Numbered from the stretch's first letter, positions 20,001-31,113 are shown. The stretch: DNA of 64,000 nucleotides from Comamonas odontotermitis (GCF_014207855.1 NZ_JACHKZ010000004.1:62001-126000); one strand, 5' to 3'. A program made the numbers and translations. The notes: generated from the sequence alone by a model not told the origin.

Positions 20001-20157
20001 CGAACACCAGCGCGAGGCGCTGCTGCATTCACAGCTGCTGGCGGTGGAGGGGCGCTGGCAGCGCACGGGCGATGTCGGCAACCTGATTGCCCATCGGTTG
20101 CGCGATATGTCCGACTGGTTCGACACCTTGCACATCCGCAGCCGTGACTTTCACTGA
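17017..20157 (+). CDS. dnaE2: Error-prone DNA polymerase DnaE2
   Basis: C-family polymerase that carries out mutagenic translesion synthesis after DNA damage. From the ATGA overlap with imuB the product is 1046 residues, full length. The PHP domain starts with LWCLSNFSFLRGASHP; the polymerase active-site acidic motif PPDIDVDFEH lies near residue 389; an OB-fold occupies about 945-1040. DnaE2 lacks the clamp-binding tail of DnaE1, and ImuB supplies that link. It is the last gene of the SOS operon. No terminator is obvious after it. Confidence 0.97.
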   Translation: MSLAMADLPRPTIPRYAELWCLSNFSFLRGASHPHELVARAHRQGYAALALTDECSLAGIVRAHVAARECDLPLIIGAQFQVQCSNDDAPPFTLIALACNLRGYGNLCALITHLRRRAPKGQYALAQSAIKKRVFDDCVLLLAPHRQASAAHIDTQARWLQEHFAGRCWLAVQQDRSLGDEAWLLQLRAASRTTGVPLVAAGDVHMHVRSRKPLQDTLTAIRLRKPLTDCGYGLQPNAERHLRSLLRLAQMYPRDLLDATLTVAAHCHFSLDELRYQYPDEVVPVGLSPASYLRQLTYEGAASRWPQGIPTKAQAQLENELSLISELHYEHYFLTVHDIVRYARSQNILCQGRGSAANSAVCYCLGVTEVNPAESTVLFERFISRERNEPPDIDVDFEHARREEVIQYLYKKYGLHRAGLTAVVIRYRRKSAIRDVAKALGFAAEQIDLLARDHSQWDAELLRSEALQKAGLQADDLAVRQLVELVETLRHFPRHLSQHVGGFVLTRGPLSRMVPIENASMKNRTVIQWDKDDLDAVGLLKVDVLALGMLTALQKMLHLVGARKGGTFGLGDIPHADPATYDMICAADTIGVFQIESRAQMSMLPRLRPRNYYDLVIEVSLVRPGPIQGGMVHPYLRRRQGLEKVNYPSDDLEHVLQRTLGIPIFQEQVMQIAIVAAGFTPGEADQLRRNMAAWRRTGDLQQYHAKIIEGMTQRNYTPEFAEAIFQQIQGFSEYGFPESHAASFAILVYFSAWLKCHYPAEFLAAMINSQPLGFYSNSQLIQDAQRHGVQVLPVDVMHSMVDCTMEDGSSAQPAVRLGLRLVKQLSQAQSERLVQTREAAPFISAEDLALRARLDAPAMQQLAAADALASLEGHRRNQLWQAAAPRHSSPLLQAAAIDETHLELPSAAEQEDIHWDYAALGLSLRRHPLALLRERLQRHQFRTHAALRDARDGSWVRACGIVTLRQQPPTAKGVVFITLEDETGNLQVICWPKIREHQREALLHSQLLAVEGRWQRTGDVGNLIAHRLRDMSDWFDTLHIRSRDFH

Positions 20158-20423
20158 GAACTCCATATCGAATTGCGCCATATGTCTCCAGTCCGCTCGC
20201 GTTCCCGGCTCATTCCATCAACAGACTACCCATACCCCTTCCATCGCGCCAAAGCACGCAGAGATGTTTTAAATAAATTCATCATTTACGCTCGCCCTTG
20301 CTTGTAAGACCGCCACAATTACGATAGCAGACAGCACCCTTTCGCTGCACCAGTTGCGCATGTGTTTTCTGTCTGCGACTCTCCTGCAAAGGGCGCATTG
20401 GGCGCCCTGGTGTCTGTTCATCC

Positions 20424-21521
20424 ATGGCCTGCCCCCCGTCCCGCTCCCGCTCCGCATCCCGTGCTGGCAAACGCAGCAACACATCCCGCAAATCCTCTAA
20501 CGGTCTGATCGCTCGGCTGCTGCGCCCGCTGGTCGGCAAGGCTGCCATTGCAGCTTATAGCGCAGCAGCAGCGGCAGGCTCTTTCGCGCTGGCCCCGCAA
20601 CTGGAAGGCGCTCGCCACTGGGCCAGAGAAAAAACGCAGCATTGGCTGCAAGCCCAGCCTCTGGTGCGCGATGCCGCCCACTGGCAGGAAGACCAGCAGA
20701 CCCGATGGGCCAACTGGCAGGATGACCTGCTGAGACTGGCCCGCCAAAGCCGCCAATCTGCGCGACCTTCATCCGGTAGCCATGGGACCGGCGGCGGGGC
20801 CAGCCAGCCGACTGCGCCCAAAGGCCAGGCCAGCAACAAACCCCCAGGCGTATCAGACAGCTTTGCGCAGTGCGCAGAACAGCTGCCCGCCAGCGCCCCG
20901 CTCGGGCTGGCCAATGTGGGCGCCAGCTGGATGCCGGTAGCGCTGTGCTCGGATGGTTTTGCAGTGCTGTATTCGGGGCTGTCCAAAACCCCCATCGTCA
21001 CCATCGAACGGCTCAATCGCCATCGCCTGCAGCATGCTGCGGGCCAGGAGCGTACCGACCGTTTCTACGCCGATGCGCGCCTGCGCTCCGCATACAAGGC
21101 CGATCTGTCTGATTACCAGGGCAGCGGCTATGACCGCGGCCACATGGCAGCCGCCGCCAACCAGAGCACCCAAGTCGGCATGGCGCAGTCGTTTGCGCTG
21201 TCGAACATGGTGCCGCAAGACCCCACCAATAACCGCAAGATCTGGTCCAAGCTCGAAGCCGACGTGCGCAAGTACGCCCAGCGTGCCAGCGGCAATGTCT
21301 TTGTGTATACCGGCCCGCTGTTCGACAGCGGTGCCCACACCATTGGCCGCAACCAGGTTTGGGTGCCAAGCCACCTGTACAAGCTGGTGTATGACGAACA
21401 GCAGCAGCGCGCCTGGGCCTGGGTGCTGCCCAACGATGCAAACGCCACCCTGGGGCCGCCGATGAGTTATGCCAGCTTTGTAGAGCGCACAGGGCGGAAC
21501 TTTCTGCCCCACCTGCGGTGA
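20424..21521 (+). CDS. DNA/RNA non-specific endonuclease, NucA family
   Basis: 365-residue protein. The C-terminal 190 residues form a beta-beta-alpha-metal nuclease domain with the DRGH motif (catalytic H240) and the downstream metal-ligand region SNMVPQDPTNNRKIW (N270). The N-terminal 140 residues are basic and Ala-rich, with a hydrophobic stretch (about 38-56) that could be a membrane anchor or uncleaved signal, so the enzyme is probably exported or membrane-tethered. Such enzymes cut DNA and RNA without sequence preference. The start is the first ATG of the frame, and the N-terminus is uncertain. Confidence 0.88.
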   Translation: MACPPSRSRSASRAGKRSNTSRKSSNGLIARLLRPLVGKAAIAAYSAAAAAGSFALAPQLEGARHWAREKTQHWLQAQPLVRDAAHWQEDQQTRWANWQDDLLRLARQSRQSARPSSGSHGTGGGASQPTAPKGQASNKPPGVSDSFAQCAEQLPASAPLGLANVGASWMPVALCSDGFAVLYSGLSKTPIVTIERLNRHRLQHAAGQERTDRFYADARLRSAYKADLSDYQGSGYDRGHMAAAANQSTQVGMAQSFALSNMVPQDPTNNRKIWSKLEADVRKYAQRASGNVFVYTGPLFDSGAHTIGRNQVWVPSHLYKLVYDEQQQRAWAWVLPNDANATLGPPMSYASFVERTGRNFLPHLR

Positions 21522-21554
21522 ACAGACGCAGGCAGCAGCAGTATCCCCATTGTC

Positions 21555-23048
21555 CTAAGGCTTGGGCTGCAGCGCTGCTGCATCCGGGGCCTGCATCCAT
21601 GGCGCATGCCAGCCACCACCCAATTCCTGGATCAGTTGCGCCGCGGCCAGCTGCTGGTTCAGCTGCAACTGGATCAGCGAGCGGCGCGCATTCAACGCCG
21701 TGGCCTGCGCGGTCACCACATCGGTGTACTGAACCTGCCCTTCCTTGTAGCGGTTGAGCATCTGCTGCTCCACCTTCTCAGCCGAATCCAGGCTCTGCTG
21801 CAGCAGCGGCTGCTGCGCGTTCAACGCCGCGATGTTGCTGAGCACATCTTCCACCGCCTGGAAAGCGCCCAGCACCGTCTGCCGGTAACTGGCCGTCTTG
21901 GCGGCATGCCCGGCCCTGGCCGAATCCACCTGCGCCGCAGTGGCCCCGGCGTTGAAGATGCTCTGGCTGATGGACGCGCCCAGCGACCACAGCAAGCCCG
22001 AAGCGCTAAACAAATCACCCAGATTGGAGCCCGTGCGGCCCAGCGACCCCGACAGGCTGAGGCTTGGGTAATAGGCCGACTGCGCAATGCCGATCTGCGC
22101 ATTGGCCGCAGCCACGGCACGTTCGGCCGATGCAATATCGGGCCTGCGCTCCAGCAAGGTCGAAGGCACCACCCCCGGCACCTGCGGCACGGTCACCCGC
22201 CAAGGGGCCACAGGCAGATCAAACTGGGCGGGTGCCTGGCCGGTCAATACGGCAATCGCGTGTTCATAAGTCTGGCGTGACTGGCGCAGCGACTCGGCGC
22301 TGGCCTGGGTATTGGTCAGGGTGGTTTGCGCCTGCAGCACGGCCGTCCTGGCTTCGATACCGCTGTCATAGCGGTTCTGCGTGATCTGCAGACTGCGCTG
22401 GTAGCCCTCGATGGATTGCTGCAGGATCTGCAACTCCGCATCGGCCTCACGCAGCCGGAAGTAGTTCTGCACCAGACTGCCCACTGCCGACAGGCGGGCA
22501 GCGGCCAGATCTGCTTCGCTCGCCTGCGCACTGCTCTGCGCAGCGCTCACGGACTCCTTCAAACGCCCCCATACATCCGCATCCCAGGCTGCATTGATGC
22601 CCAGCGATGCACTGCCACTGCCGCTGGCCTGGCTGCCGCCCTGGCGTGTCTGCCCGAGCGAGCCGCTGACGGTTGGCAGCAGGCCTGCCTGCTGCACACG
22701 CACGGCAGCCTGGGCCTGTGCAACGGCAGCGGCGGCAGCAGCGATGTTCTGGTTGTTCACCTGCACCTGCGCGGCCAATTGGTTGAGTTGCGCGTCGCCA
22801 AACAAGGCCCACCATTCGCCGCGATCCATGGCGTCATTGGGCTGCGCGCTTTGCCATAGTGCGCCCGCCTCCTTGAAGCTGGCGGGCGCCGGTGTGCTCG
22901 GCACTTCATAGACAGGAGCCACCGAGCAGGCACTCAGCACGCCTGCACAGCACAGCGCAAGAGCCAGGGTGCGAAGCGCATTGGCGCCCAGCGCGTTGGC
23001 GCCCAGCGCGTTGGCGCGTGGAGATGGTTGTTCGAGTTGTGGTTTCAT
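21555..23048 (-). CDS. RND efflux outer-membrane factor, NodT/TolC family lipoprotein
   Basis: Outer-membrane channel of the tripartite efflux pump encoded upstream. The product is 497 residues from the ATG after AAGAAGAA. It begins with a lipoprotein signal whose lipobox LSAC is near residue 35, preceded by a tandem N-A-L-G-A repeat. Two OEP domains of helical hairpins follow, as in OprM and NodT. It is the last gene of the four-gene operon and starts 10 bases after the permease stop. An earlier in-frame start would lie inside the permease gene and is rejected. Confidence 0.93.
   Translation of the reverse strand: MKPQLEQPSPRANALGANALGANALRTLALALCCAGVLSACSVAPVYEVPSTPAPASFKEAGALWQSAQPNDAMDRGEWWALFGDAQLNQLAAQVQVNNQNIAAAAAAVAQAQAAVRVQQAGLLPTVSGSLGQTRQGGSQASGSGSASLGINAAWDADVWGRLKESVSAAQSSAQASEADLAAARLSAVGSLVQNYFRLREADAELQILQQSIEGYQRSLQITQNRYDSGIEARTAVLQAQTTLTNTQASAESLRQSRQTYEHAIAVLTGQAPAQFDLPVAPWRVTVPQVPGVVPSTLLERRPDIASAERAVAAANAQIGIAQSAYYPSLSLSGSLGRTGSNLGDLFSASGLLWSLGASISQSIFNAGATAAQVDSARAGHAAKTASYRQTVLGAFQAVEDVLSNIAALNAQQPLLQQSLDSAEKVEQQMLNRYKEGQVQYTDVVTAQATALNARRSLIQLQLNQQLAAAQLIQELGGGWHAPWMQAPDAAALQPKP
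22978..23015. repeat. 15-bp tandem repeat in signal-peptide region
   Basis: The 15-base unit GCGTTGGCGCCCAGC occurs two and a half times and encodes the N-A-L-G-A repeats just before the hydrophobic core of the outer-membrane-factor signal peptide. Two copies differ by a single base. Confidence 0.8.
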
Positions 23049-23058
23049 AAGTTTCTTC

Positions 23059-26000
23059 TTAACCCAGAGCAGGCCCTGCCTCATCCGGATGCGTGCGGCT
23101 CAGATAGCGCTCATCGGGTGCATGGCGGCGCAACTTGTCCATCAGCACGTACACGACCGGTGTAGTCACCAGGGTCAGTACCTGGCTGGCCAGCAGGCCG
23201 CCAATGATGGCGATGCCCAGCGGCTGGCGCAGCTCTGAGCCTTGGCCAAAGCCGATGGCCAGCGGCAGCGCGCCCAGCGCGGCAGCCAGGGTGGTCATCA
23301 GAATGGGGCGAAAGCGCAGAACGCAGGCTTCACGCACGGCATCTGTGGCGCTGATACCGCGTGCACGCTGCGCTTCGAGCGCAAAATCGATGATCAGGAT
23401 CGCGTTCTTCTTGACAATACCGATCAGCAGAAATACCCCGATGAGTGCGATCACCGTGAACTGCATGTCAAACAGCATCAGCGCAATCACCGCGCCCACA
23501 CCTGCCGACGGCAAGGTAGACAGCACCGTGACCGGATGCACCAGGCTTTCATACAGGATGCCCAGCACGATATAGATCACCACGAGCGCCGCGAGGATCA
23601 GGTACAGCTGCTGCGACTGTGTCTTCTGAAAGCTGAGCGCCGTGCCCTGAAAACTGCCGCGTACATTGATCGGCATGGCGATATCGGCTTCCGCCTGCCG
23701 GATCACGGCCTGCGCTTCGCTCAGCGCCACGCCTTCGTCCAGGTTGAACGAGATCGTTGTAGCCAGCTCGCCATCCTGGTGGTTGACCGAGGTGGGCGCA
23801 GGCCGCTCCACCACCTTGGCAAAGGCGGACAGCGGCACCATGGTGTCGGCCGCCGTGCTGATGACATTGCCGGTCGAGGCGCTCTTGAGCGCCGGGTTTG
23901 CCGCCGTGCCCACAGTACCCGCCAGGTTGGACGGCACATAGATGTCCTGCAGCGCAGGAGGGCCACGCGTGTACTCGGGCGCCCACTCCATGATGACCGA
24001 ATACTGGTTCAGATCGCTGTAGATGGTGGCGACCGCGCGCTGGCCAAATGCGTTGTAGAGCGCATTGTTGATGGCCTTGGAGTTGACGCCCAGGCGTGCC
24101 GCGGCCTGTTTGTCGACATCTACATACACTTCAACGCCGTTTTCCGCCTGGTCGGTATCCACGTCCTGCAGCAACGTCTCCTGCTTGAGGCGATCGGCAA
24201 GGCGCGTAGCCCATTTCTTCAGGTCTGCCGTGTTGTCGCTCTTGAGCGTGTACTGGTAGGTGGAATTGGACGAGCGCCCGCCCATGCGCAGATCCTGCAC
24301 AGGATTGAGGAACACACGCAGGCCAGTGATCTGCGACAGCTGCGGCCGCAGGCGCGCCACCACCTGCAAGCTTGTCACATCGCGCTCCTTCACGGGCTTG
24401 AGGTTGATGAACATGAAGCCACCACCCGCACGGCTGCCACCCGAAAAGCCCACCACCGTATCAACGGCGGGATCCCGTTGAATGATGGACAACGCATCCT
24501 TGAGCTTGTCGGCCATGGCCGTGGACGAGATGCTCTGGTCCGCACGCAGGCCGCCCGCCAGCTGGCCGTTGTCCTGCTGTGGGAAGAAACCCTTTTGCAC
24601 ATGCACGAAGAGATAGCCATTCATCCCGATCACCACCACCAGAATGGCCATGACCAGCGCCTTGCTGTGCAGCGCCCAGTCCAGGCAACGTTCGTAGATG
24701 CGCAGCATCCAGGAGTAACCGGCCTCCAGGGCACGCGCCATGCGGCCCTGGGGTTCGGAGCTGACGGCATCTTCATCGCGCAGGAACCACGCGCACATCA
24801 TCGGCGTGGTGGTGAGCGAGATCACCAGCGAAATCATCACCGCCACCGACAAGGTAACGGCAAACTCCTTGAACAGGCGACCGATCTGCCCATCCATGAA
24901 CAGCAGCGGAATGAACACCGCCACCAGCGACATGCTGATCGACAGCACGGTAAAGCCCACCTCACGGGCTCCCAGCAAGGCAGCGGCCATCTTGTCCATG
25001 CCCTGCTCGATGTGACGGCTGGTGTTTTCCAGCACCACAATCGCGTCGTCCACCACAAAGCCGGTTGCCACGGTCAGCGCCATCAGGCTCAGATTGTTCA
25101 GGCTGAAGCCCAGCAGGTACATGATGGCGAAGGTGCCCAGCAGCGACACCACAGTTGCCACCGCCGGGATAACCGTCGCGCGCGCCTTGCGGATGAAAGC
25201 CCCCACCACCAGCACCACCAGCGCCACGGACACCATCAGCGTCGTTTCGATCTCGCGCAGCGACGAGCGGATGGAATTGGTGCTGTCGCTGGCCACCTGG
25301 ATGGTCACATCCTTGGGCAGCTGCGCCTGCAGCTCGGGCAAGAGCTTGCGCACGTTGTCAACGGTATCGATGATGTTCGCCCCCGGCTGGCGCGTGATCA
25401 GCACCAGGATGGCGGGCTGGCCGTTGAACAGGCCCATGGTGTGCACGTTGGCCGGGCCGTCGATCACGCGCGCCACATCGCCCAGCTTGACGGCACCGTT
25501 GTCGCGCCAGCCTACCACCAGGCCCTGGTACCAGGACGCCTTGCGCTCTGGCGCGGGGGTATAGATCTGCAGGCGGTTGCCTTCATTCTCGATCGCGCCC
25601 TTGGGACGGTTGGCGTTGGCCGCCTGGATGGCGGCGCGCACGTCCTCGGTGGCAATGCCGTATTTGCTCAGGGCCTGCGGCAGCAGTTCCACACGTACCG
25701 AGGGCAGCGAACCGCCGCCAATTTCCACATCACCGACACCATCGACCTGCGAGATGCGCTGGCTCACCACGTTCGAGACCTCGTCGTACAGCTCGCCAGG
25801 TGTGCGTGTGGGCGATGTCATCGCCAGGATGATGACCGGCGCATCGGATGGATTGATCTTGCGGTACGTGGGGTTGCTGCGCAGATCGGATGGCAGATCG
25901 GTGCGCGCCGCATTGATGGCGGCCTGCACCTCGCGCGCGGCGCCATCGATATTGCGATTGAGGTCAAACTGCAGGGTGACGCGCGAGGAGCCGGTCGAGC

Positions 26001-26250
26001 TGTTCGATGTCATCTCGTTGACGCCGGCAATCACGCCCAGATGGCGCTCCAGCGGCGTGGCCACGCTCGATGCCATGTTCTCGGGGCTGGCGCCTGACAG
26101 GCTGGCCGATACCGAAATCACCGGGTAGTCCACCTGCGGCAGCGGCGCCACCGGCAGCACAAAGAATGCGGCCATTCCCGCCAGCGCAATGCCAATGGTC
26201 AGCAAGACCGTGGCAACGGGGCGTTTGACAAACGGCAAGGATAGATTCAT
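23059..26250 (-). CDS. mdtC: RND multidrug efflux permease, MdtC-like
   Basis: Inner-membrane proton-driven efflux pump subunit of the MdtBC/MuxBC group. The product is 1063 residues, with a first transmembrane segment after [12 protein letters not shown], two large periplasmic loops and eleven further helices. The proton-relay acidic pair is visible in [13 protein letters not shown]. It overlaps mdtB by four bases. Paired heteromeric permeases are the hallmark of this subfamily, whose members export bile salts, novobiocin and similar compounds. The substrates here are not readable from sequence. Confidence 0.93.
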   Translation of the reverse strand: MNLSLPFVKRPVATVLLTIGIALAGMAAFFVLPVAPLPQVDYPVISVSASLSGASPENMASSVATPLERHLGVIAGVNEMTSNSSTGSSRVTLQFDLNRNIDGAAREVQAAINAARTDLPSDLRSNPTYRKINPSDAPVIILAMTSPTRTPGELYDEVSNVVSQRISQVDGVGDVEIGGGSLPSVRVELLPQALSKYGIATEDVRAAIQAANANRPKGAIENEGNRLQIYTPAPERKASWYQGLVVGWRDNGAVKLGDVARVIDGPANVHTMGLFNGQPAILVLITRQPGANIIDTVDNVRKLLPELQAQLPKDVTIQVASDSTNSIRSSLREIETTLMVSVALVVLVVGAFIRKARATVIPAVATVVSLLGTFAIMYLLGFSLNNLSLMALTVATGFVVDDAIVVLENTSRHIEQGMDKMAAALLGAREVGFTVLSISMSLVAVFIPLLFMDGQIGRLFKEFAVTLSVAVMISLVISLTTTPMMCAWFLRDEDAVSSEPQGRMARALEAGYSWMLRIYERCLDWALHSKALVMAILVVVIGMNGYLFVHVQKGFFPQQDNGQLAGGLRADQSISSTAMADKLKDALSIIQRDPAVDTVVGFSGGSRAGGGFMFINLKPVKERDVTSLQVVARLRPQLSQITGLRVFLNPVQDLRMGGRSSNSTYQYTLKSDNTADLKKWATRLADRLKQETLLQDVDTDQAENGVEVYVDVDKQAAARLGVNSKAINNALYNAFGQRAVATIYSDLNQYSVIMEWAPEYTRGPPALQDIYVPSNLAGTVGTAANPALKSASTGNVISTAADTMVPLSAFAKVVERPAPTSVNHQDGELATTISFNLDEGVALSEAQAVIRQAEADIAMPINVRGSFQGTALSFQKTQSQQLYLILAALVVIYIVLGILYESLVHPVTVLSTLPSAGVGAVIALMLFDMQFTVIALIGVFLLIGIVKKNAILIIDFALEAQRARGISATDAVREACVLRFRPILMTTLAAALGALPLAIGFGQGSELRQPLGIAIIGGLLASQVLTLVTTPVVYVLMDKLRRHAPDERYLSRTHPDEAGPALG

Positions 26251-29200
26251 GCCGCCACTCCACCACCTGCACCGCCATCATTCACGCCGCCGCCAGGCGC
26301 GGGGGTCTGGGGCTTGCGGCGAAAGCGTGCTCCGAGGCGGTCAAAGGCCAGGTAGATCACCGGCGTGGTGAACAGCGTGAGCAGTTGGCTGAGCATCAAG
26401 CCACCAAAGATCGCCAGGCCCAGCGGGCGGCGCAGCTCGGCGCCGTCGCCCCAGCCGAACATCAGCGGCAGCGCAGCAAACAACGCGGCCAGCGTGGTCA
26501 TCAGGATGGGACGGAAGCGCAGCAGCGCCGCCTGGTGAATCGCATCCTGCGGCGCCATACCCTGGCTGCGTTCGGCGTCGATGGCAAAGTCGATCATCAT
26601 GATCGCGTTCTTCTTGACAATGCCGATCAGCAAAATGATGCCGATAATGCCGATCACACCCAGGTCATTGCCGCTCAGCATCAGCGCCAGCAAGGCGCCT
26701 ACACCTGCGGACGGAAGGGTGGAGAGGATGGTCATCGGGTGCACATAGCTCTCGTACAGCACACCCAGCACGATGTACACGCATACCAGCGCAGCCAGAA
26801 TGAGCAGCAGCTGGCTGGTGAGCGATTTCTGGTAAGCGCCGGCCGCGCCCAGAAACTCCATGGTCAGCGACCGGGGCATGCCGATGTCCTGCGCCGCCTG
26901 CTTGATCGCATCAACCGCATGGCCCAGCGACACGCCGGGCGCAGTGTCAAAGCCCAGCGTGGCTGCGGGGTATTGGGCCACGCGGGTGACCTGCAGCGGC
27001 GCCATCTGCTCTTCGATCCGTGCAATGGCCGACAGTGGCGTGGCCCCTGTGCTGTTGGCGTTGATGGCCAGATTGCCCAGGGTCTGCACGCTGTTCAACT
27101 GGCCCTGCTGCGCTTCCAGAATCACGCGGTACTGGTTGGTCTCGGTGAAGATGGTGGAGACGATGCGCTGGCCGAAGGCGCTGTAGAGCGTGTCGTCAAT
27201 GCTGCTGGCGCTGATACCCAGGCGCGATGCGGTGTCCCGGTCCACATTCACATAGGCCGACAGCCCCTGGCGACCGGCATCACTGGTGGCATTGCGCACC
27301 TCGGGCAACTCCTGCAGGCGCGCGGCCAGCTTTTGCGTCCACTGGTTCACCTCGTCGGTGTTCACGCCGCCAATCGACAGGCGGTACTCGGTAGGCCCGC
27401 TCTGCGAATCGATGGTCAGATCCTGCGCAGGTTGCAGAAAGATCGACACGCCCGCCACCTGGTTCACGCGGTCGCGCAGACGCTGCATCACCACGTCCTG
27501 CGCATCGTGCGGACGCTTGAGGTTGATCGACAGGCTGCCGGTATTCAGCATGGTGTTGTTGGCGGCATCCACACCAACGACCGAGCTGACCGATTCCACA
27601 TCCGGATCGTGCAGGATGGCGCTCACAGCCTGCTGCTGCAGCGCGCTCATGCGGGAAAAAGACACCTCCTGCGCGGCCACGATCTGGGCCTTGAGCTGGC
27701 CCGTGTCCTGCGTCGGGAACAGGCCCTTGGGAATCATCAGGTACAGCAACCCGGTCAGCGCCAGGGTGGCCACGGCCACCACCAAGGTCAGACCCTGGTG
27801 GCGAAACACCCACTGCAGTCCGCGGTCGTAGTGGTGGATCACCTTGTCAAAGCCGCGCTGCACGGCCCCCACCCAGCCATGGCTGTGCGCCCCTGTGTCT
27901 TCGTGCTTGAGCCAGCGCGCCGACATCATGGGCACCAGGGTGAGCGACACCACGGCAGAGATCAGGATGGTGATCGCCAGGGTGACGGCAAACTCGCGGA
28001 ACAGCCGGCCCACGATATCGCCCATGAATAGAAGCGGTATCAGCACCGCGATGAGCGACACGGTGAGCGAGATGATGGTAAAGCCTATCTGCGACGCCCC
28101 TTTGAGCGCTGCTGCCATCGGCGTCTCGCCCTCCTCGATGTAGCGGGCAATGTTCTCGATCATCACGATCGCATCGTCCACCACAAAACCGGTCGCAATC
28201 GTCAGTGCCATCAGGCTGAGGTTGTTGAGGCTGTAGCCCAGCAGGTACATCAGGCCACAACTGCCGATGAGCGAGATCGGCACCGCCAGGCTGGCGATCA
28301 CCGTGGCGCGCAGGCTGTGCAAGAAGAAGAAGATCACCAGCACCACCATGATGACGGCCAGCACCAGTTCCATCTGCACATGTTCCACCGACGCGCGGAT
28401 GCCGGTGGTGCGGTCGGTCAGCACCTTCACCTCCACCGAAGCGGGCAGGGAGGCCGTCAGCTCAGGCAGGCGCGCTTTGATGGCATCGACCGTGGCAATC
28501 ACGTTGGCGCCGGGCTGGCGCTGCACGTTCACGACGATGGCTGGTGTCTCATCCACCCAGGCCGCCAGACGGTCGTTCTCGGCACTGGCCACCACCTGGG
28601 CCACATCCTTCATATAGACCGGCGCGCCATTCTTCCAGCTGACGACCAGGTTCATGTAGTCATCGGCGGTCAGCAACTGGTCATTGCTGTTGATCGAGTA
28701 GGCGCGCTTGGGCCCGTCAAAGCTGCCCTTGGCGGTGTTGGAATTGGCATTGCTGATGGCAGTGCGTAGCGTGCTCAAGGTGATACCGTTGGCCGCCAGC
28801 GCCTGCGTATTGGCCTGGATGCGCATGGCCGGTTTCTGCCCGCCTTCGAGCGTGACCAGGCCCACGCCCGAGACTTGGCTGATCTTTTGCGCCAGTCGCG
28901 TATTGACGATGTTCTGCATCTCCGTCAGCGGCAGCTCCTTGGAGGTGACAGATAGGCTCAGCACCGGCGTATCGGCCGGGTTGACCTTGGCGTAGACGGG
29001 CGGTGCGGGCAGATCGGCAGGCAGCAGCGCACTGCTGGCATTGATGGCGGCCTGCACCTCCTGCTCGGCCACATCCAGCGACAGGCCCAGCTGGAACTGC
29101 AGGGTGACCATGGAGACGCCTGCCGCGCTGGTGGACGACATGCGGTCCAGCCCCGACATCTGGCCGAGCTGCCGCTCCAGTGGCGCAGTCACCGTGCGGC

Positions 29201-29378
29201 TCATCACCTCAGGGCTGGCACCGGGGTACAAGGTCTGCACCTGGATCGTGGGGTAATCGACCTCGGGCAGCGCCGACAAGGGCAGCAGCTTGAAGCCGAC
29301 CAGGCCCGACAGCACAATGGCCACCATCAGCAAGGCCGTGGCCACCGGCCTTTGAATGAATGGACGGGAAGGACTCAT
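26247..29378 (-). CDS. mdtB: RND multidrug efflux permease, MdtB-like
   Basis: Partner permease of the heterotrimeric MdtBC-type pump. The product is 1043 residues, beginning with the typical [11 protein letters not shown] segment, and contains [13 protein letters not shown] with the acidic pair needed for proton translocation. The second periplasmic loop and the C-terminal helices are complete. It begins 13 bases after mdtA stops and is coupled to mdtC by ATGA. The C-terminal tail is Gly/Ala-rich. Confidence 0.93.
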   Translation of the reverse strand: MSPSRPFIQRPVATALLMVAIVLSGLVGFKLLPLSALPEVDYPTIQVQTLYPGASPEVMSRTVTAPLERQLGQMSGLDRMSSTSAAGVSMVTLQFQLGLSLDVAEQEVQAAINASSALLPADLPAPPVYAKVNPADTPVLSLSVTSKELPLTEMQNIVNTRLAQKISQVSGVGLVTLEGGQKPAMRIQANTQALAANGITLSTLRTAISNANSNTAKGSFDGPKRAYSINSNDQLLTADDYMNLVVSWKNGAPVYMKDVAQVVASAENDRLAAWVDETPAIVVNVQRQPGANVIATVDAIKARLPELTASLPASVEVKVLTDRTTGIRASVEHVQMELVLAVIMVVLVIFFFLHSLRATVIASLAVPISLIGSCGLMYLLGYSLNNLSLMALTIATGFVVDDAIVMIENIARYIEEGETPMAAALKGASQIGFTIISLTVSLIAVLIPLLFMGDIVGRLFREFAVTLAITILISAVVSLTLVPMMSARWLKHEDTGAHSHGWVGAVQRGFDKVIHHYDRGLQWVFRHQGLTLVVAVATLALTGLLYLMIPKGLFPTQDTGQLKAQIVAAQEVSFSRMSALQQQAVSAILHDPDVESVSSVVGVDAANNTMLNTGSLSINLKRPHDAQDVVMQRLRDRVNQVAGVSIFLQPAQDLTIDSQSGPTEYRLSIGGVNTDEVNQWTQKLAARLQELPEVRNATSDAGRQGLSAYVNVDRDTASRLGISASSIDDTLYSAFGQRIVSTIFTETNQYRVILEAQQGQLNSVQTLGNLAINANSTGATPLSAIARIEEQMAPLQVTRVAQYPAATLGFDTAPGVSLGHAVDAIKQAAQDIGMPRSLTMEFLGAAGAYQKSLTSQLLLILAALVCVYIVLGVLYESYVHPMTILSTLPSAGVGALLALMLSGNDLGVIGIIGIILLIGIVKKNAIMMIDFAIDAERSQGMAPQDAIHQAALLRFRPILMTTLAALFAALPLMFGWGDGAELRRPLGLAIFGGLMLSQLLTLFTTPVIYLAFDRLGARFRRKPQTPAPGGGVNDGGAGGGVAA

Positions 29379-29391
29379 CGATCAGCCCGCC

Positions 29392-30933
29392 TTATTGCGC
29401 CTTGGCGGGCGTTGCCGGTGTCGCAGAAGAGGCGGGGGCCGTGGGCACTGCGTCAGGTACCGCTACAGCAGGCGCTGCCGGGGTGGGTTGCGCTGCATTG
29501 GGCTCTACCGCAGCAGGGTTGCCCATGGCTGCGCCTCCATGGCTGCCATTGGCTGCAGCGCCGTTGGCGGGCGCGCCAGGAGCCGCTGGCGCATCGCCCG
29601 GGCGGCCCGCGCCACCGCGCCTTCCACCGCCGCCATTGCCACCCTCGCCCCGGTTGCCTCTGCGACCGCTGCTGGCACCAGGCGCCTGCGTGGGCGTGTC
29701 TCCCTGCAAGGCAACACTGGCTCCGTCCTTGAGGCGATCGGCACCTTCGGTCACCACCAACTCGCCTTCTTTCAGGCCGCTGCTGATTGCCACCCATTCG
29801 ACCGTGCTCATGCCGCGGATCACGGTGCGCTGGTTCACCGTGCGGTCCTGGTTGATGACATAGACGAAATCACCATTGCCGCCCGTGCGGATGGCAGTGA
29901 CCGGCACCACCAGGGTGCTGATGTCCTTGAGCGTGAGTCTGGTGTTGACGAACTGGTTGGGAAACAGCGCACCGTCGGCATTGTCAAACCGCGCCTTGGC
30001 CTTGACGGTACCCGTTGCGGTATCCACCAGATTGTCCAAGGTGAGGAATGCACCGGTTGCCAGCGGCTTGCTGCCCGCACGATCCAGCGCCACCACCGGG
30101 AGGCGAGCGTCCTGCTTTTGGGCGTCGAGAACTGAAGGAATATGGTCTTGCGGCACGGTAAAGCTCACATCGATCGGCGCCACCTTGGTGATGACGGCAA
30201 TGCCTGTAGTGCCGCCCGCACTCACGTAGTTGCCGGGGTCGATGCTGCGCAGGCCGATGCGGCCATCAATCGGCGAGGTGATGCTGGTATAGCCCAGGTT
30301 CAGTTGCGCGGACTGCACCGCCGCCTGATCGGCAATCACCGTGCCTTCCAGCTGCTTGGCAGTGGCTGCCTGCGTGTCCACGTCCTGGCGGGCGATGGAG
30401 TCCTGACTCCACAGCGTCTGGTAGCGCTTCAAGGTCACGCGCGCGGCGTCCAGTTGGGCCTGGTCGCGCGCCAGTTGGCCCTTGGCCTGCATCAGCGCTT
30501 GCTCAAAGGGCCGGGGGTCGATCTGCGCCAGCTTCTGGCCCTTTTTCACCGTCTGGCCTTCGGTAAACAGCACATCGCGCAGCACGCCGGAGACCTGGGT
30601 GGTGAGGGTGACCGTGTTGGTGGGCACCACCGTGCCCATCGCAGTCAGGGTCACCGGCAGATTCTGGCGCTTGACGGTGGCGCTGCCGACTGTGACGGTC
30701 ATGGACCGCATCGCACCCGGGCCGCCAAAGCCGGGGCCGCCCGGCCCGCCGCTGCCGGCTTTTTTGCTTTGCACCAAATACCAGGCACCGCCCGCCAGCG
30801 CCGCCACCAGCAGCACGGCAATTGTGGAGCCCACCCAGCGCCTGCGCGGCTTGGGGGCCGGACTGGTCAGCGGTGCAGCAGCAGGCTGTGGAGAGTTGGC
30901 AGGATGGGCGGAATTGTTGGAATTGTGGTCCAT
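29392..30933 (-). CDS. mdtA: RND efflux periplasmic adaptor, MdtA-like
   Basis: Membrane-fusion protein that joins the permease pair to the outer-membrane channel. The product is 513 residues, with one N-terminal membrane anchor (about 33-53), the lipoyl/hairpin region around GQKLAQIDPRPFEQAL, beta-barrel and membrane-proximal domains. The last 100 residues are an unusually long low-complexity tail rich in Gly, Ala, Pro and Asn that is not needed for the fold. It is the first gene of the pump operon, and no adjacent two-component or TetR regulator gene is seen. Confidence 0.93.
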   Translation of the reverse strand: MDHNSNNSAHPANSPQPAAAPLTSPAPKPRRRWVGSTIAVLLVAALAGGAWYLVQSKKAGSGGPGGPGFGGPGAMRSMTVTVGSATVKRQNLPVTLTAMGTVVPTNTVTLTTQVSGVLRDVLFTEGQTVKKGQKLAQIDPRPFEQALMQAKGQLARDQAQLDAARVTLKRYQTLWSQDSIARQDVDTQAATAKQLEGTVIADQAAVQSAQLNLGYTSITSPIDGRIGLRSIDPGNYVSAGGTTGIAVITKVAPIDVSFTVPQDHIPSVLDAQKQDARLPVVALDRAGSKPLATGAFLTLDNLVDTATGTVKAKARFDNADGALFPNQFVNTRLTLKDISTLVVPVTAIRTGGNGDFVYVINQDRTVNQRTVIRGMSTVEWVAISSGLKEGELVVTEGADRLKDGASVALQGDTPTQAPGASSGRRGNRGEGGNGGGGRRGGAGRPGDAPAAPGAPANGAAANGSHGGAAMGNPAAVEPNAAQPTPAAPAVAVPDAVPTAPASSATPATPAKAQ

Positions 30934-31113
30934 GGCATGCGATCGATCAGTGGTGTTACATGAACAGGCCCCTCCCCCTCAGGAGGACGCCTCATGTAAA
31001 GAAGAATGATCGCATCCTAGTGCAGCCGTGTTGCCTTTGCTTTATCCCGACTGCGAAGAAAAGTAAATGCCGCATTGCAGCAAACGCATGTCCCCCGTCT
31101 GAGCGCTGGCGCC

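Noticed and set aside
23242..26097. 951-codon open frame on the plus strand opposite the MdtC gene
   Set aside because: It is a mirror frame of a conserved RND permease in high-GC DNA; the translated protein is His/Gln/Arg-rich with no family and no ribosome-binding site.
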